Below are positions 10,245 through 21,102 of a DNA stretch of 64,000 bases, piece by piece. The translations under genes and the position numbers were made by a program. Source of the DNA: Pegoplata infirma. Its lineage: Eukaryota; Arthropoda; Insecta; Diptera; Anthomyiidae. Within the stretch, counting starts at the first letter, position 1. The number at the start of each line of letters is the position of its first letter. Location: NCBI GenBank assembly GCA_963921195.1, contig OY992536.1:104744778-104808777 (forward strand), in the 5' to 3' direction. The notes under the pieces are model-generated. The model did no database searches and was not told the origin of the DNA. It was given only the letters and a program-made list of their open reading frames with translations.

Positions 10245-11903
10245 AATGAATAAAAATATGTTTTTAAGCTTATTTATTTATAATTTGTTAAGAAAAGAAC
10301 AACTAAAACAACATAAATATGATGATGGAAAAAAATGTCCCGTGCGACATGTCCCGTGCGACAGTGATTAAAGTTAAATTAAAAAAAAAGTAGAAATAAT
10401 TTTGAGGTAAAATTTTACAACTTTTAAGAGACATTATTAGCCAACATTCTAAAATTAGTCGCATTGTGATATTGCCTCAGGTTTCGCTAAAAACAGAGTT
10501 TTAATTGATAGTCGCGAAAACCACTTCCGTTTTTTGTCCCGTGCGAATGGTTGTGTTCTTTGCGATTATCTCGAAAACTTGAAACAATTTCCAAAATCAA
10601 CCTGAGCAACAATTATAGAGCTAGTTAAGAACTATAAGTTTCCCCTTTTGTCAAGAAAAAAATTCTTTTTATTTTGACTTTTATTTCAACTTAAATGTGT
10701 TCAACGGTCACGTTCGACATGATGGAATTGCCCATTTCTAAAGAATGATAAATAAAATTCATTCATTCTTTCTTTATCATTCATTCATATCATGATAAAT
10801 TTATCACGATATTTTGCTTATAACTTTTCATTTCATGATAAACGATAAGAATTCTTCGTTTCACGAAAAAGAAACGAAGTTTTTTTCTTCTAACTTAAAC
10901 TCACCGTCTGAAAAAGAAGGAAAAAAAAAGCAAACCACATCCAGGGTTGCCAGAATTGTTGGGTACAAAATCGTCAAAAATGTAAGATTTTTATAAAAAA
11001 AATCGTCAAAACCGTCATCCCATTTGCAGAAATCGTCAAAAAATCGTCAAAATAAAAAAGGTATATTATCAATGATTAAAGATTCATTCAAGCGATGTCC
11101 GCCCGTCTGTTGAAGACATGATGCAGTCCAAACCAAAAGAGCTAAATACATGCAGTTTGGCAGAAATATATCTTATGGCGATTGAATGGTTCAGTTTGAA
11201 AATTGACAAAACAAACAAGGGAAAACAAAGTTTACCCTAGTAAAACTGAACTTACCTCCGAAATTTCCTCTTTATATTCCTTGAACACCTTCTTAAACAT
11301 ATGAAATATTTTTATGAAAGAAAATATCATGCAGTTGGGTCAAGTTAATCAAAAAAAAAAATTTTTTTCCGTCCGACACTTGCATACAAAAATAATAATA
11401 AAATTGCGTAAATATCATAATGAATCAATTTGTTAACATTTATTACGAAAAGAAAGGTGTCCTTTGCCAAAAAAAAACCCCTATAATTTGTTTACCTTTT
11501 GTAGGGAAACAGGGAATGTAACTCTCACTTGTTCCCTTTGTCTCTTTTCGTACAAAAATATTGGCGGATACTTTTTTTAACTAACTATAACAGGGATGTT
11601 AAAGTTGGTACAATTGTACTTTTTTTGGTACATTTTGACCTTCAAAAGTACCGTGGTACTACCGCGACTCATTTGGTACAATTTTAAAATTTAAAATTTC
11701 TTTATAACTCATCGAAATATCGGAATAATACCCCAACATTTTTCTGTACTTAAAAAAAAAATGCTCACAAAGGAACTAATGCTAGACCGATTTACACCAT
11801 AAATGAGACACTTTTTTTAGTTGTTTTAAAACCGTTTAAAGTAGTTTTCAAATACAATCTTTCTAAAAATTTGAAAAAACAAAGTTATCAGAATTAGACA
11901 CTT

Positions 11904-14154
11904 CCCGGCTAAAAATGTTGTACATCATCATATATGTTATCATATATGAGACCATATACAGTATCATATATAGTATCAAATATGGTCTCATATATGAACA
12001 TATTCCAAAATTGGCGCTTATATAAGACACGATCATATATGATCCAATATATGTGATCATATATTAGATCATATATTGAAACATATATTGGATCATATAT
12101 TGAATCATATATTGGATCATATATGATGTTGTTTTTAATTTGTTTTACATTATTTTTAATATTTTTTATTTATTTTTTTTATCTTAAACTATATGTAATA
12201 GATTATTATGTATATATTCACCAGAATTGCAAACGATGTACGTAAGTATAATTAAAAATAAAAAATATTTTTTTATTCATTACTGGTGTTTTTCATATAT
12301 TTTAATGGACACCTTTAGTTAGATGATTTTGATTATTTAGTTACTATCGTTTGCATTTTTGGTGACCATATAAAATTATATAATTAATCTTATAGATACG
12401 AGAATACATTTTGATATTAAAAATAAATAAATAGAACATAAAAGATCTAATATATCAAGTCTTTCGATTGATATCAATTACGAAAGATGGGAACAAAGGG
12501 CTTATTACAGGAACGATGATTTCCTTTGTGTTTTCTTGTTTTAGTGTTAATTTCGATTATCTTCAGACTTAGCGTTTTTGTTAAAAAGTCAAAATCTAAA
12601 AAAAAAATAGATATAAAATAATATTAGTATGTATATAAGATATTTCTAGAATTTTTATTGTATTGAATTATTACCAACAACAGCATTTGGTGCTAATTTA
12701 ATGATAACACGAATATCATTTAACGAAACAACCATGTACCTTTAAAGATTGTCTTAATACTGCTAGATACATACATACATACATGTTAATGGAGTGTATT
12801 TTGTAAGGACCATGGGATGCTTAAGGCCATGAATGCTTTTTACAGAAAGATATATTGCCTTTCAGAACTCCATCTGAAAAAATATTAAAAATTATTCCAT
12901 ATTCCTTTTTTATTCCAGAAAAAAAGAACTTGCTAGTACTAAATGCATGTTTTTTACTCAAATTTTTTAGTAGGCACATAATTACTTAAGACTTCAATTA
13001 AAAGCAATATATTTAGAAGTATGTATTTTATCTTTCTGGGTTATGTGTGTAACGATATTTGAAGGATAGGGATAAGAAACTATTTTTACTTACATCAGGG
13101 CAACAGTGCGCCAGGTTGTCACTTTCGCTAATTGACAGCTTTCTTGTGATTGTAAGTAAAAACGTTGTCCTTCCGAAATCGTTGCTCAACCTTAAAACTG
13201 ATCATACGTTTTTTCATTTTGATTTTCTATGGCGACAGTAAGCGATTTTAAAATAGTTTGTAGTGTTGTAACCGTAGTGATAACGTTATGGTGGTGCATA
13301 TGCCCTCTTCTCCTTCTAGAACGAGCTTAACGTAGCTCCTCATGGTTGAATTTTCTTTAAATAGTAACTCGGCCTCCAAACACTCATTTTGAATATGATC
13401 TTGTTTTGGAATAAAATGTCCACGCTTATACTTGTTATGACGATGAACTGGAAAAAATTAAAACATGATTTTAAAATTCAAATACATATTAATGAAAGCT
13501 TACCTTTTCTGGTGGTGCAAATGTCCTCATCTCCAAGTTGAGAAAGATTAACGTAACTCGGCCTCAAAACTGCTTATATGGTCTTTTCATTTCCAATTTG
13601 CTATGGCGACATTAAGGGATTCCAAAATAGTTTGCAGTATTTCAATCGTAGTGAAAACATAATGGTGGTGCATATGCCCTCTCCACATAGTTGCACGAGA
13701 TTAACGAAGCTGCGTAGTTTAATTTTATTCAACATCAAAGTACTCAATAATATTGTATTTGCGACATACATTTACTCATTTTAAATATGATAAAAAAAGT
13801 CCACGATTATACTTGTTATGACGATGAACTGGAAAAAATTAGCACATATGATTTTAAAATTCTAAGTACATGTTAATGAAAACTTACCTTTTATAAAAAT
13901 TTTTTCGTAAAAAACTTTTATTTTGTAATTCTGGTTCAAATTTGCATACACATGTACTATGATTTAACATTTTATGATAACATATATGGTTCCATATATG
14001 ATATCATATATGGCACATATTTTATATACGACCACATATATGGGATCGTTTCTTGCATATATGGTTACATATATGTTTCCATATATGTCATATATGATCA
14101 TATAAAGATCGATACATAAGCATATATGAACATACACATTTATTTTTAGCCGGG
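11904..14154. mobile_element. Element D3 with CATATATG repeats, inside D2
   Basis: The ends are CCCGGCTAAAAATG and CATTTATTTTTAGCCGGG. Both subterminal zones (11920-12130 and 13970-14125) are packed with TCATATATGA-type palindromic words, roughly 20 on the left and 15 on the right. The duplication at the ends is not clear (TT or none). The interior holds two tandemly related exon-like blocks (13252-13566 and about 13620-13950). Confidence 0.75.
13252..13566 (-). pseudogene. Two-exon coding remnant carried by D3
   Basis: On the minus strand the exon ending at 13504 (AAAAG|GTAAGC) and the exon starting at 13447 (TTTTTTCCAG|TT) are separated by a 56-bp intron, a normal fly size. The joined frame is open for about 85 codons to a TAA near 13252. 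It contains LSQLGDEDICTTRK before the junction and HRHNKYKRGHFIPK then YVKLVLEGEEGICTT after it. The two ICTT segments are similar, which suggests an internal duplication. A decayed copy of the same exon-intron unit lies at about 13620-13950, with donor at 13887 and acceptor at 13829. I do not recognise the protein. It may be the transposon's own gene or a captured host exon. Confidence 0.4.
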
Positions 14155-15009
14155 TTAAGAAAAAAAATTCTTATTCTCTTTTATCAAACCAAAAGTCTCG
14201 GAATTTCCCACAGAAAAATCAGTCAGTTATTTATAGACAATTAATGAAGATATTATTAATTGCAGATTTTGACACCTTTCATCGTTAGAAGAATTCTGAG
14301 ATCTTGATACATTTTTCGTGTTTACACACTCAGATACATTTTTCCTGTCGAAAAATTCTAGAATTCTAAGAATTTTTCCTATAGATAAAGTATCGAACAA
14401 TGAGACATTTTTCTGCAGAATAGATTTAAAGAAATTGTTAATAAATGCCCCTGATTTTTTTTGTGGGTGGGGGGGGGGGGGGTATACACGGTTTAGTACA
14501 ACCGTATTAATTTACACTCTCATTATTACTTTAAAAAAAAATGGTACCGTGAGGGTCCAAAAAGTACAATTTTTTTGGAAAGTTGGTACAAAATTGAAAA
14601 CCCCATTTAACATCCCTGAACTATAAGCAAAAAATATTCATTGAATACTAAAGTTTCATTAAAAAAATTTTAAAAAGTAGACAAAATTGACAGGTTTTTG
14701 TTATTTTTAAAAATCGTCATTTTTTGGGCAAAAATCGTCAAATCGTCATTTTGCTATTCTTGGGAGTAAAAATCGTCAAAATGCAGAGAAATCGTCAAGT
14801 CTGGCAACAGTGACCACATCTCATGTTCATGAAACGATAAACAGTTTTTTTTCTCAACTGAAACGAAATGAAGATGAACAAAATACATTGTGTTCAATTT
14901 CATGACAAAGAAAAAAAAAACATCAAACGTTGTTCAATATTCTTTAATGGTGAAAGAAAGAACAAAAATGAACAGATCGTGGTGATAAAATACGTACTCT
15001 GCCCTAAAC

Positions 15010-15244
15010 CAAACAACCCCCCACCCAAAAAAAGACGCCACTGCATTTTTTTATGGTGTTGGAGGGTATAAAAGATTCGGCACAGCCGAATTTAACAGTC
15101 TCCTTAGTTTCTATCATTTTCTTTAGAAAAATTCTGAATACTTTTTGTTTAAAAGATTTTTTTTTTCTTTTGAAAAATTCTTGATTCTGCAAAAATTCTC
15201 GCAAAAAAATAAAAAATCCAAGATTCTAAAACTTTTTGATGTTA
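15010..15244 (+). repeat. R1-type repeat, right end, and A/T-rich filler
   Basis: 'ggagggtataaaagattcggcacagccgaatttaaca' closes the repeat left at 6855. The core TTCGGCACAGCCGAA is a small perfect hairpin repeated at 42856 and 43997. AT-rich DNA with 'aaaaattctgaa' words follows. Confidence 0.6.
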
Positions 15245-15870
15245 AAACAAGTAAAAAAGTTAAATTCGGCTTTGCCGAATGTAGTGATACCCTCCACAAT
15301 TTCAAAAAGATTATTGCAAAAAACTGTTTTTAAAAGGAAATTACTTAAAAAAAAAAAAATGAAAAAAAAATTTCTGCGAAAAAAAAATTTTGGTAAAAAA
15401 AAAAAAATACGCGATTTTTTTTTTTTTTACAAAAAATATGTTCGTACATGTTTAAATACCATTTGGTGTTCAATTATGTTCACATATGTCAACCAGCAGC
15501 CGAATTAAAGCATTTTGTATTTTTAGGTTATGTTGAATGTACGAAAATTTTTTGAGGTGTCCTTACATTTTCGTTCATAACTTTTAAAACGCTGAACCGA
15601 TATCGCTCAAATGCAATACCATATACTTCTCAGGAGAACTTCCAATAAATGTGTTAAGTTTCAGTCATATCCATGTAGTGTTTTGGTCGTGATCACCATT
15701 TCCACAGACAGACGGACCGACGGACAGACGGACATCGCTAGAATGTCTGAAAATCTATCGGGGATCATGAATATATATACTTTATGGGGTCCCAGACCGA
15801 TATTTCGATGAGTTACAAACGGAATGACAAACTTATATATACCCTCTATCACAAAGTGGAGGGTATAAAA
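15245..15870 (+). repeat. Interspersed repeat with 'accctccac ... gtggagggtat' ends
   Basis: It starts 'aaacaagtaaaaaagttaaattcgg' with hairpin TTCGGCTTTGCCGAA, then 'tgataccctccaca'. It ends 'ataccctctatcacaaagtggagggtata'. The inner landmarks are 'gaccgacggacagacggaca' near 15717 and 'tatatatactttatggggtccc'. The left end recurs in both arms of the foldback at 32700-33350. Widespread fly-repeat style, no gene. Confidence 0.6.
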
Positions 15871-16040
15871 AATTTTTTGAATTGAAAACATTTTTTGTAT
15901 AGAAAAATTCTCAGATTGTGAAAAATTGTTCGTATAAAAAAAAGCTTTTCTCAGATTTTAAGGTAGTTTTCGTTTAGTTAAATTAAAAGATTCTCAAGCA
16001 GTTTTCGTCTAGGAAAATTCTCAGATTCCGACAATTTTCG
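15871..16040. other. Gene-free AT-rich filler
   Basis: Words such as 'aaaaattctcagatt' recur with drift. Nothing else is visible. Confidence 0.5.
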
Positions 16041-16485
16041 CATACCCCAGCAAAACTTAGATTACCAAATAAGGTATAAAATAAGGTATAAAATCTCTTA
16101 TTTTATACATTGCAGCATTGATGATTTTAACAGGCGATGAGACTCAAAGTAATGCATCCACATTATCACAAAGAATACCAGTAAGGTATAAAATAAGTCA
16201 TAAATTTATAACGAAGAATACGAGTAAGGTGTAAAATATATGATATTTTATAGGTTATGAGAAATGAAATAATAAAGCATACCAGAACCTAATATATAAG
16301 GTGTTACAAGTAGTGAAAAAGTAATTTTGTATTAAATTTACTCACGTGATTGTAAGTGAGTGTAAGTAGATAAAATATGCTCGTGAGTGTGTGTCGTTAG
16401 AAATTTCCTGTCGTGAGCCCATCTCTAGTTTAAACTTATGCATTTTTTATAAAATAATTATTTTTTATGTTATTGTAATGCATTA

Positions 16486-19400
16486 CACTGTACGACACGA
16501 TTTTGCACCCATGATCGGGACCAAAAAATTCTGAAAATAGGGGTAAAAAAAAGATACCCGTGTCTCCCAGTTTTTCTAGATCAATTCGTTTTCGCGTTTT
16601 ATTAGCAAATCAATATTTTTTACATATATCGTCCATTCCATGAGTCATTTTAAAAAATCTGACCGAGGGTCTTCCGATTTTTGTTATATTTTTCATACAG
16701 ATACTCTATGGAGCCAATTCCAAATTTCATCCATCAGATCGAAAATATTCGAAAAACTCGCGATTTTGAGCAGCTGTATTTTCTAAACTACTTATCGCAT
16801 TTTAACAATCCATAGCGCATACGAATGGTTTGTAAGTCTATTTTGATATCTTATAAACAGAAAAAATGTCGGTGGTTTAATAGTGCATTTTATATGCAAA
16901 TGCAGTTTTGAAGTGCATTTTGCGAAACTTTTACCCCATTTAATTTTTTTTTAATTAGCATATTTGGAAGATTTAGAATTTTTGCTACAGAAAAATGTTT
17001 TCATTACAATGGACCGAGCATGTGTGATATTTTTAATATTTTCTTTAAAAAATACTTCCTTAAGTTTCCCTTATAAAAATTTTTATTTTTTAAATTATAC
17101 CAAAATCATGTAAAAATACATGTTGTTAAACCGTTATATTTTCAAAAGTACTAATCGCATCTCATTGTTTTTATGCACATTAGAAAGGTATTTTTGTATA
17201 TTTTTTGCATTTAATGACCGCAAATATGTTGGCCTTTCAGAAATGCATTTTAAATGCAAATGCAGTTTTGAAGTGCATTTTTCAAAACTTTTACCCCTTT
17301 GAATTTTTTTTTAGTTATCATATTAGAAAAGCTAACAATTTTTACTACAAAATAATGTCCTCCTAATAATGGACCCACTGTGTGTGATATTTTTTTAGAA
17401 TTGTTTAAAAAATCATGTTATTTCAGATTTTTTGGTTTTATTTAAAATATTGAAATTGTTTTAAGGAAATTTAAAATAAAAAAATTAAAATTAAAATAGC
17501 ACACACGGTGGGTCCATTATTAGCAGGACATTATTTTGTAGTAAAAATTGTAAACTTTTCGAATATGATAACTAAAAAAAAAATTCAAAGGGGTGAAAGT
17601 TTTGAAAAATGCACTTCAAAACTGCATTTGCATTTAATATGCAATTCTGAAACACCAACATATTTGCGGTCATTAAATGGAAAAAATAGACAAAAATACA
17701 TTTCTAATGTGCATAAAAACAATGAGATGCGATTAGTACTTTTGAAAATATAACGGTTTAAAAACATGTCTTTTTACATGATTTTGGTATAATTTAAAAA
17801 TATAAAAATTTTTATAAGGGAAACTTAAGGAAGTATTTTTTTAAAAAAAATATTAAAAATATCGCACATGCTCTGTCCATTGTACTGAAAACATTTTTCT
17901 GTAGCAAAAATTCTAAATTTTCCAATTATGCTAATTAAAAAAAAATTAAAAGGGGTAAAAGTTTCGCAAAATGCATTTCAAAACTGCATTTGCATATAAA
18001 ATGCACTTTTAAACCACCGACATTTTTTCAGTTTATAAGATATAAAAATAGACTTACAAACCATTCGTATGCGCTATGGATTGTTAAAATTCGATAAGTA
18101 GTTTAGAAAATACAGCTGCTCAAAGTTACACAGATTTTGCATTTTTTTGACTTTTTTAAAAACGAAAATCGTGAATAAAATCGCGAGTTTTTCGAATATT
18201 TTCGATCTGATGGATGAAATTTGAAATTGGCTCCATAGAGTATCTGTATGAAAAAAATAACAAAAATCGGAAGACCCTCGGTAAAAAAATGCCTAAAATT
18301 ACCAAATGTCTGGTGGAATGGACGATATATGAGTTTTAATTGCTTGGGGAAGTAAGGATTACGCGAGAAACAGTTAATCGTGATGGCTTAAATTAAGCTG
18401 AAATACTTGCAAATAGTATCAGATAAAATATGCAAAACATGAGGAAAATCGGTCCACGAGTTTAAAAGTTATGAAAAAATTTCTCAAATTTGGCTGTTTT
18501 TTCACATGTTTTTATACTTTCTTTTAAATGATAGAGGGTTTAAAATACGCTAACTTTTGAAAGACAATTTGGATGCTCCTAAAGTTTGGCATATATTTTT
18601 GTTATTTCCCTGGTAAGGTTGGTATTGAATTTCGAGAAAATCGATCCAGTGTTTCAGAAGTTATGATCAAAACCGTGAATTTCGAATAGGTTTCATCTTG
18701 AATTCCCTCTTTCAAAAAAACTTTAAATGCTATTTAAAAAATATTGGTATGCCACAAAAATATTTTACAAAGTAATTTTATCGCTCGAAAAAAAAATTAC
18801 TCTTCTAAAAATTTTACACTCAAAAAAAAAGTACACTCAAAAAAATTTTATACTCAAAAATTTTTGGCCATCCAAATTGTCTATGATGGCAACAAAAATA
18901 AGATGTGTGCAAAAAGATGTTTAAAACTTTCCCAGAGTTGCCACAATTTTCTTTAGAATTGCCACTAACAAACAACCAGAAAATTTAAAAACGACTTGGC
19001 CGAATCCATGCATACCCTCCATTAGCCCCTTTTAAGTTTTAGTAATTTTTCTAATGTGAAAACAAAATTGTTAAAAAATTTGATTCGACATTTGGATTGA
19101 AAAACTCTTTTTTATAATTTTTGTAAAAAAAAATTTTGAGTGTAATATTTTTTTTAATGTAAATTTTTTTTGAGTGTAAAATTTTTTTAAGTGTAAATTT
19201 TTTTTTTTCGATTGTAAATATTTTTTTGCGATAAAATTACTTTCTTAAGCATATTTGTGGCAAACCAATATTTAAAAGAGCATTTGGGGTTTTTTTGAAC
19301 AAGGGAATTCAAGGTGAAATTAATCCGAAATTCGCTGTTTTGATCATAACTTCTGAAACCCTGAATCGATTTCCTCGAAATTCCATACCAACCTGGCCAG

Positions 19401-19832
19401 GTAAATAACAAATATAGATGCTTAACTTTAGTAGCATCCAAATTGTCTTTCAAAAGTTAGAGTATTTTGAACCCTATATCAATGAATAAAAGGTATAAAA
19501 ACATGGAAAAAACATCAAAATTTGAGAAATTTCTTCATAACTCTTAAACCCGTGTACCGATCTTCCTCATATTTTGCACATTTTATCTGACACTATTTAC
19601 AAGTATTTCAGCAAAATTTATGGTATCACGATAACCTGTTGCGGGTGTAATCCTCACTTCCCCAAGTGATTGAAATTCGAACATATGCAAAATTATAATT
19701 TGCTTATAAAACGCGAAAACGAATTGATCTAGAAAAACTGGGAAACACGGGTATCTTTATTTTAGCTCTACTTTCAGAATTTTTTGGTCCCGATCATGGG
19801 TGCAACCAAAAGTTGAATTTTGTCGTACAGGG
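16486..19832. mobile_element. Foldback element G1, CACTGTACGACA ends
   Basis: Left end CACTGTACGACA, right end complement CCCTGTACGACA, and 3-bp duplication TTA (16483-16485 and 19833-19835). The empty site 'aatgcattatgcatcc' is present in the sister unit at 20490-20505. The arms pair over about 900 bp with their centre near 17430 ('tgcaaatgcagttttgaagt' and complement). Element G2 interrupts the right arm. CACTG ends plus 3-bp duplications suggest a CACTA (EnSpm)-like origin, which is inference only. Confidence 0.85.
18343..19666. mobile_element. Foldback element G2 inside G1
   Basis: The ends CTTGGGGAAGTAAGGATTAC and the complement ending CTTCCCCAAG pair, with arms of about 430 bp (to 18790 and from 19220). 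Paired words include 'ggaaaatcggtccacgagtt' and 'tttggcatatatttttgtta' with their diverged complements. The centre (18790-19220) has 'ttacactcaaaaa' microrepeats. A decayed relative is at 120-480. Confidence 0.75.
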
Positions 19833-20794
19833 TTATACATCCAATTATAAATAATACATTATTTCAAACTTTCAAATAATACATAATGTAACCAAATATA
19901 AGTCGTCCATGATTTAATGTTTAGAAATAACAAATATGAAATAAATTTTTTCCAATAATCATGCATTACGTAGCAAATTATTGGTAATGCATTATTTTTT
20001 ACTTGAAAATAATACGTTGTGGAACAAATGTTTGGTAAGACATCATAAAATAATGCTACAAATAAGTTATATGCATTACCTGGTAATGTGTTATATAATC
20101 ACTACCCATTACCAAAGTTTTGCTGGGATTGCAGCATTGATGATTTTAACAGGCGATGAGACTGAAAGTAATGCATCCACATTATCACAAAGAATACCAG
20201 TAAGGTATAAAATAAGTCATAAATTTATAACGAAGAATACGAGTAAGGTGTAAAATATATAATATTTAATAGGTTACGAGAAATGAAATAATATAGCATA
20301 CCAGAAGATAATATATAAGGTGTTACGAGTAGTGAAAAAGTAATTTTGTATTAAATTTACTCATGTGATTGTAGTAGATAAAATATGCTCGCGAGTGTGT
20401 GTCGTTAGAAATTTCCTGTCGTGAGCCCATCTCTTGTTTAAACTTATGCATTTTTTTATAAAATAATTATTTTTTATGTTATTGTAATGCATTATGCATC
20501 CAATTTTAAATAATACATTATTTCAAACTTTCAAATAATACATAATGTAACCAAATATAAGTCATCCATGATTTAATGTTTAGAAATAACAAATATGAAA
20601 TACATTTTTTCCAATAATCATGCATTACGTAGCAAATTAATAGTAATGCATTATTTTTCACTTGAAGATAATACGTTGTGGAACAAATGTTTGGTAAGAC
20701 ATCCTAAAATAATGCTACAAATAAGGTATATACATTACCTGGTAATGTGTTATGTAATCACTACCCATTACCAAAGTTTTGCTGGGACACAGAA

Positions 20795-21062
20795 AAAAAA
20801 ATATTTGCCAATGAACGAAATTCATAGTATTTATGAACAAATACACAAAAGTTATAAACATTTTCATTAATTTTTTTAACTTTTTCATAGTATTTATGAA
20901 AAAATGTTAAATAGTAGTTAAACTTCACAAATAGTAGTTAAACTTCACACATTATGATTTATTCATAAATACTATGAAAAAGTTTATAAGTATTATTAAA
21001 AAGGTAATAAATTTATGAATTTGTTCATAAATACTATGAAAGTCGTTCATTGGAAAATGTTC
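20795..21062. repeat. Foldback MITE next to the GMC acceptor
   Basis: 'ccaatgaacgaaattcatagtatttatgaacaaat' at the left pairs with 'atttgttcataaatactatgaaagtcgttcattgg' at the right. An inner duplicate 'aatagtagttaaacttcaca' is present. The same family as 24311-24482. It ends about 40 bp before the splice acceptor, so it may flank the branch point. Confidence 0.75.
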
Positions 21063-21102
21063 AAATTTTGAAACATTTTAACTTTCTTCTCTTTCATTTC
21101 AG

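Larger units (their letters stand above)
8893..10736. repeat. Interior of element A with repeated GTCCCGTGCGACAT motif
   Basis: This is what remains between the arms of A after removing B. The motif GTCCCGTGCGACAT or a close variant occurs six times (9253, 9419, 10337, 10351, 10536, 10707). A splice-donor-like ATG|GTAAGT sits at 9433. The stretch is interrupted by element E (9532-10074). Apart from the exon-like piece at 10075-10244 no coding region is visible. Confidence 0.55.
11591..14618. mobile_element. hAT-like element D2, inside D1
   Basis: Perfect 13-bp terminal inverted repeats CAGGGATGTTAAA / TTTAACATCCCTG (allowing the internal base before the A run) and an exact 8-bp duplication AACTATAA (11583-11590 and 14619-14626). 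'Ttggtac' words recur near both ends. The inner part is replaced by D3 (11904-14154). A poly-G run lies at about 14468-14481. Confidence 0.9.
10942..14812. mobile_element. hAT-like element D1, inserted in the right arm of A
   Basis: Ends CAGGGTTGCCAGA and the complement CACTGTTGCCAGA, with an exact 8-bp duplication ACCACATC (10934-10941 and 14813-14820). The other arm of A (about 7020-7040) shows the empty site. Subterminal 'AATCGTCAAAA' words are repeated at both ends (about 10965-11060 and 14695-14800). Most of its 3.9 kb is the later insertion D2. No transposase frame survives. Confidence 0.9.
6864..15001. mobile_element. hAT-like foldback element A, 8.1 kb with nested insertions
   Basis: Terminal inverted repeat CAGAGTACGTA at both ends (YARNG type) and a perfect 8-bp duplication CCCTAAAC at 6856-6863 and 15002-15009. 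The left arm 6864-7229 pairs with the right arm 10731-10941 plus 14821-15001. Shared arm words include 'cgtgaaacgaagaattctta' and 'gaaatgaagatgaacaaaat' complements. Elements B (7230-8892), E (9532-10074) and D1 (10942-14812) are insertions. Without them A would be about 2 kb. The interior has decayed exon-like sequence (10075-10244). Confidence 0.85.
16041..20790. mobile_element. Composite repeat H with CCCAGCAAAACTT ends and a tandem duplication
   Basis: The ends CCCAGCAAAACTT (16044) and AAGTTTTGCTGGG (20776-20788) are inverted repeats. A unit of about 660 bp occurs twice in direct order: 16113-16485 plus 19836-20130, and 20131-20788. The first copy is split by G1 (16486-19832). The unit contains 'gatgattttaacaggcgatgagact', a fragment of the 'gtgagtgtgtg' hAT MITE of 37207-37862, and 'catgcattacgtagcaaatta'. 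LTR-like spacing is misleading, since no pol gene lies between. Confidence 0.7.
21..21102 (+). other. Giant GMC intron filled with nested transposons
   Basis: The intron runs from the GTAAGT donor at 21 to the CTTTCATTTCAG acceptor ending at 21102, about 21.1 kb and phase 0. No host exon was found in it. It holds at least a dozen transposable elements, entered separately below. The last 300 bases before the acceptor are themselves a foldback repeat. Confidence 0.7.

Noticed and set aside
14318..14626. 102-codon plus-strand frame
   Set aside because: It crosses the poly-G run and the D2 terminus, and has no domain.
16113..20503. Direct repeats taken as LTRs of a retrotransposon
   Set aside because: No gag or pol, primer site or TG...CA ends. 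The spacing is explained by G1 inserted in one unit of a tandem duplication.
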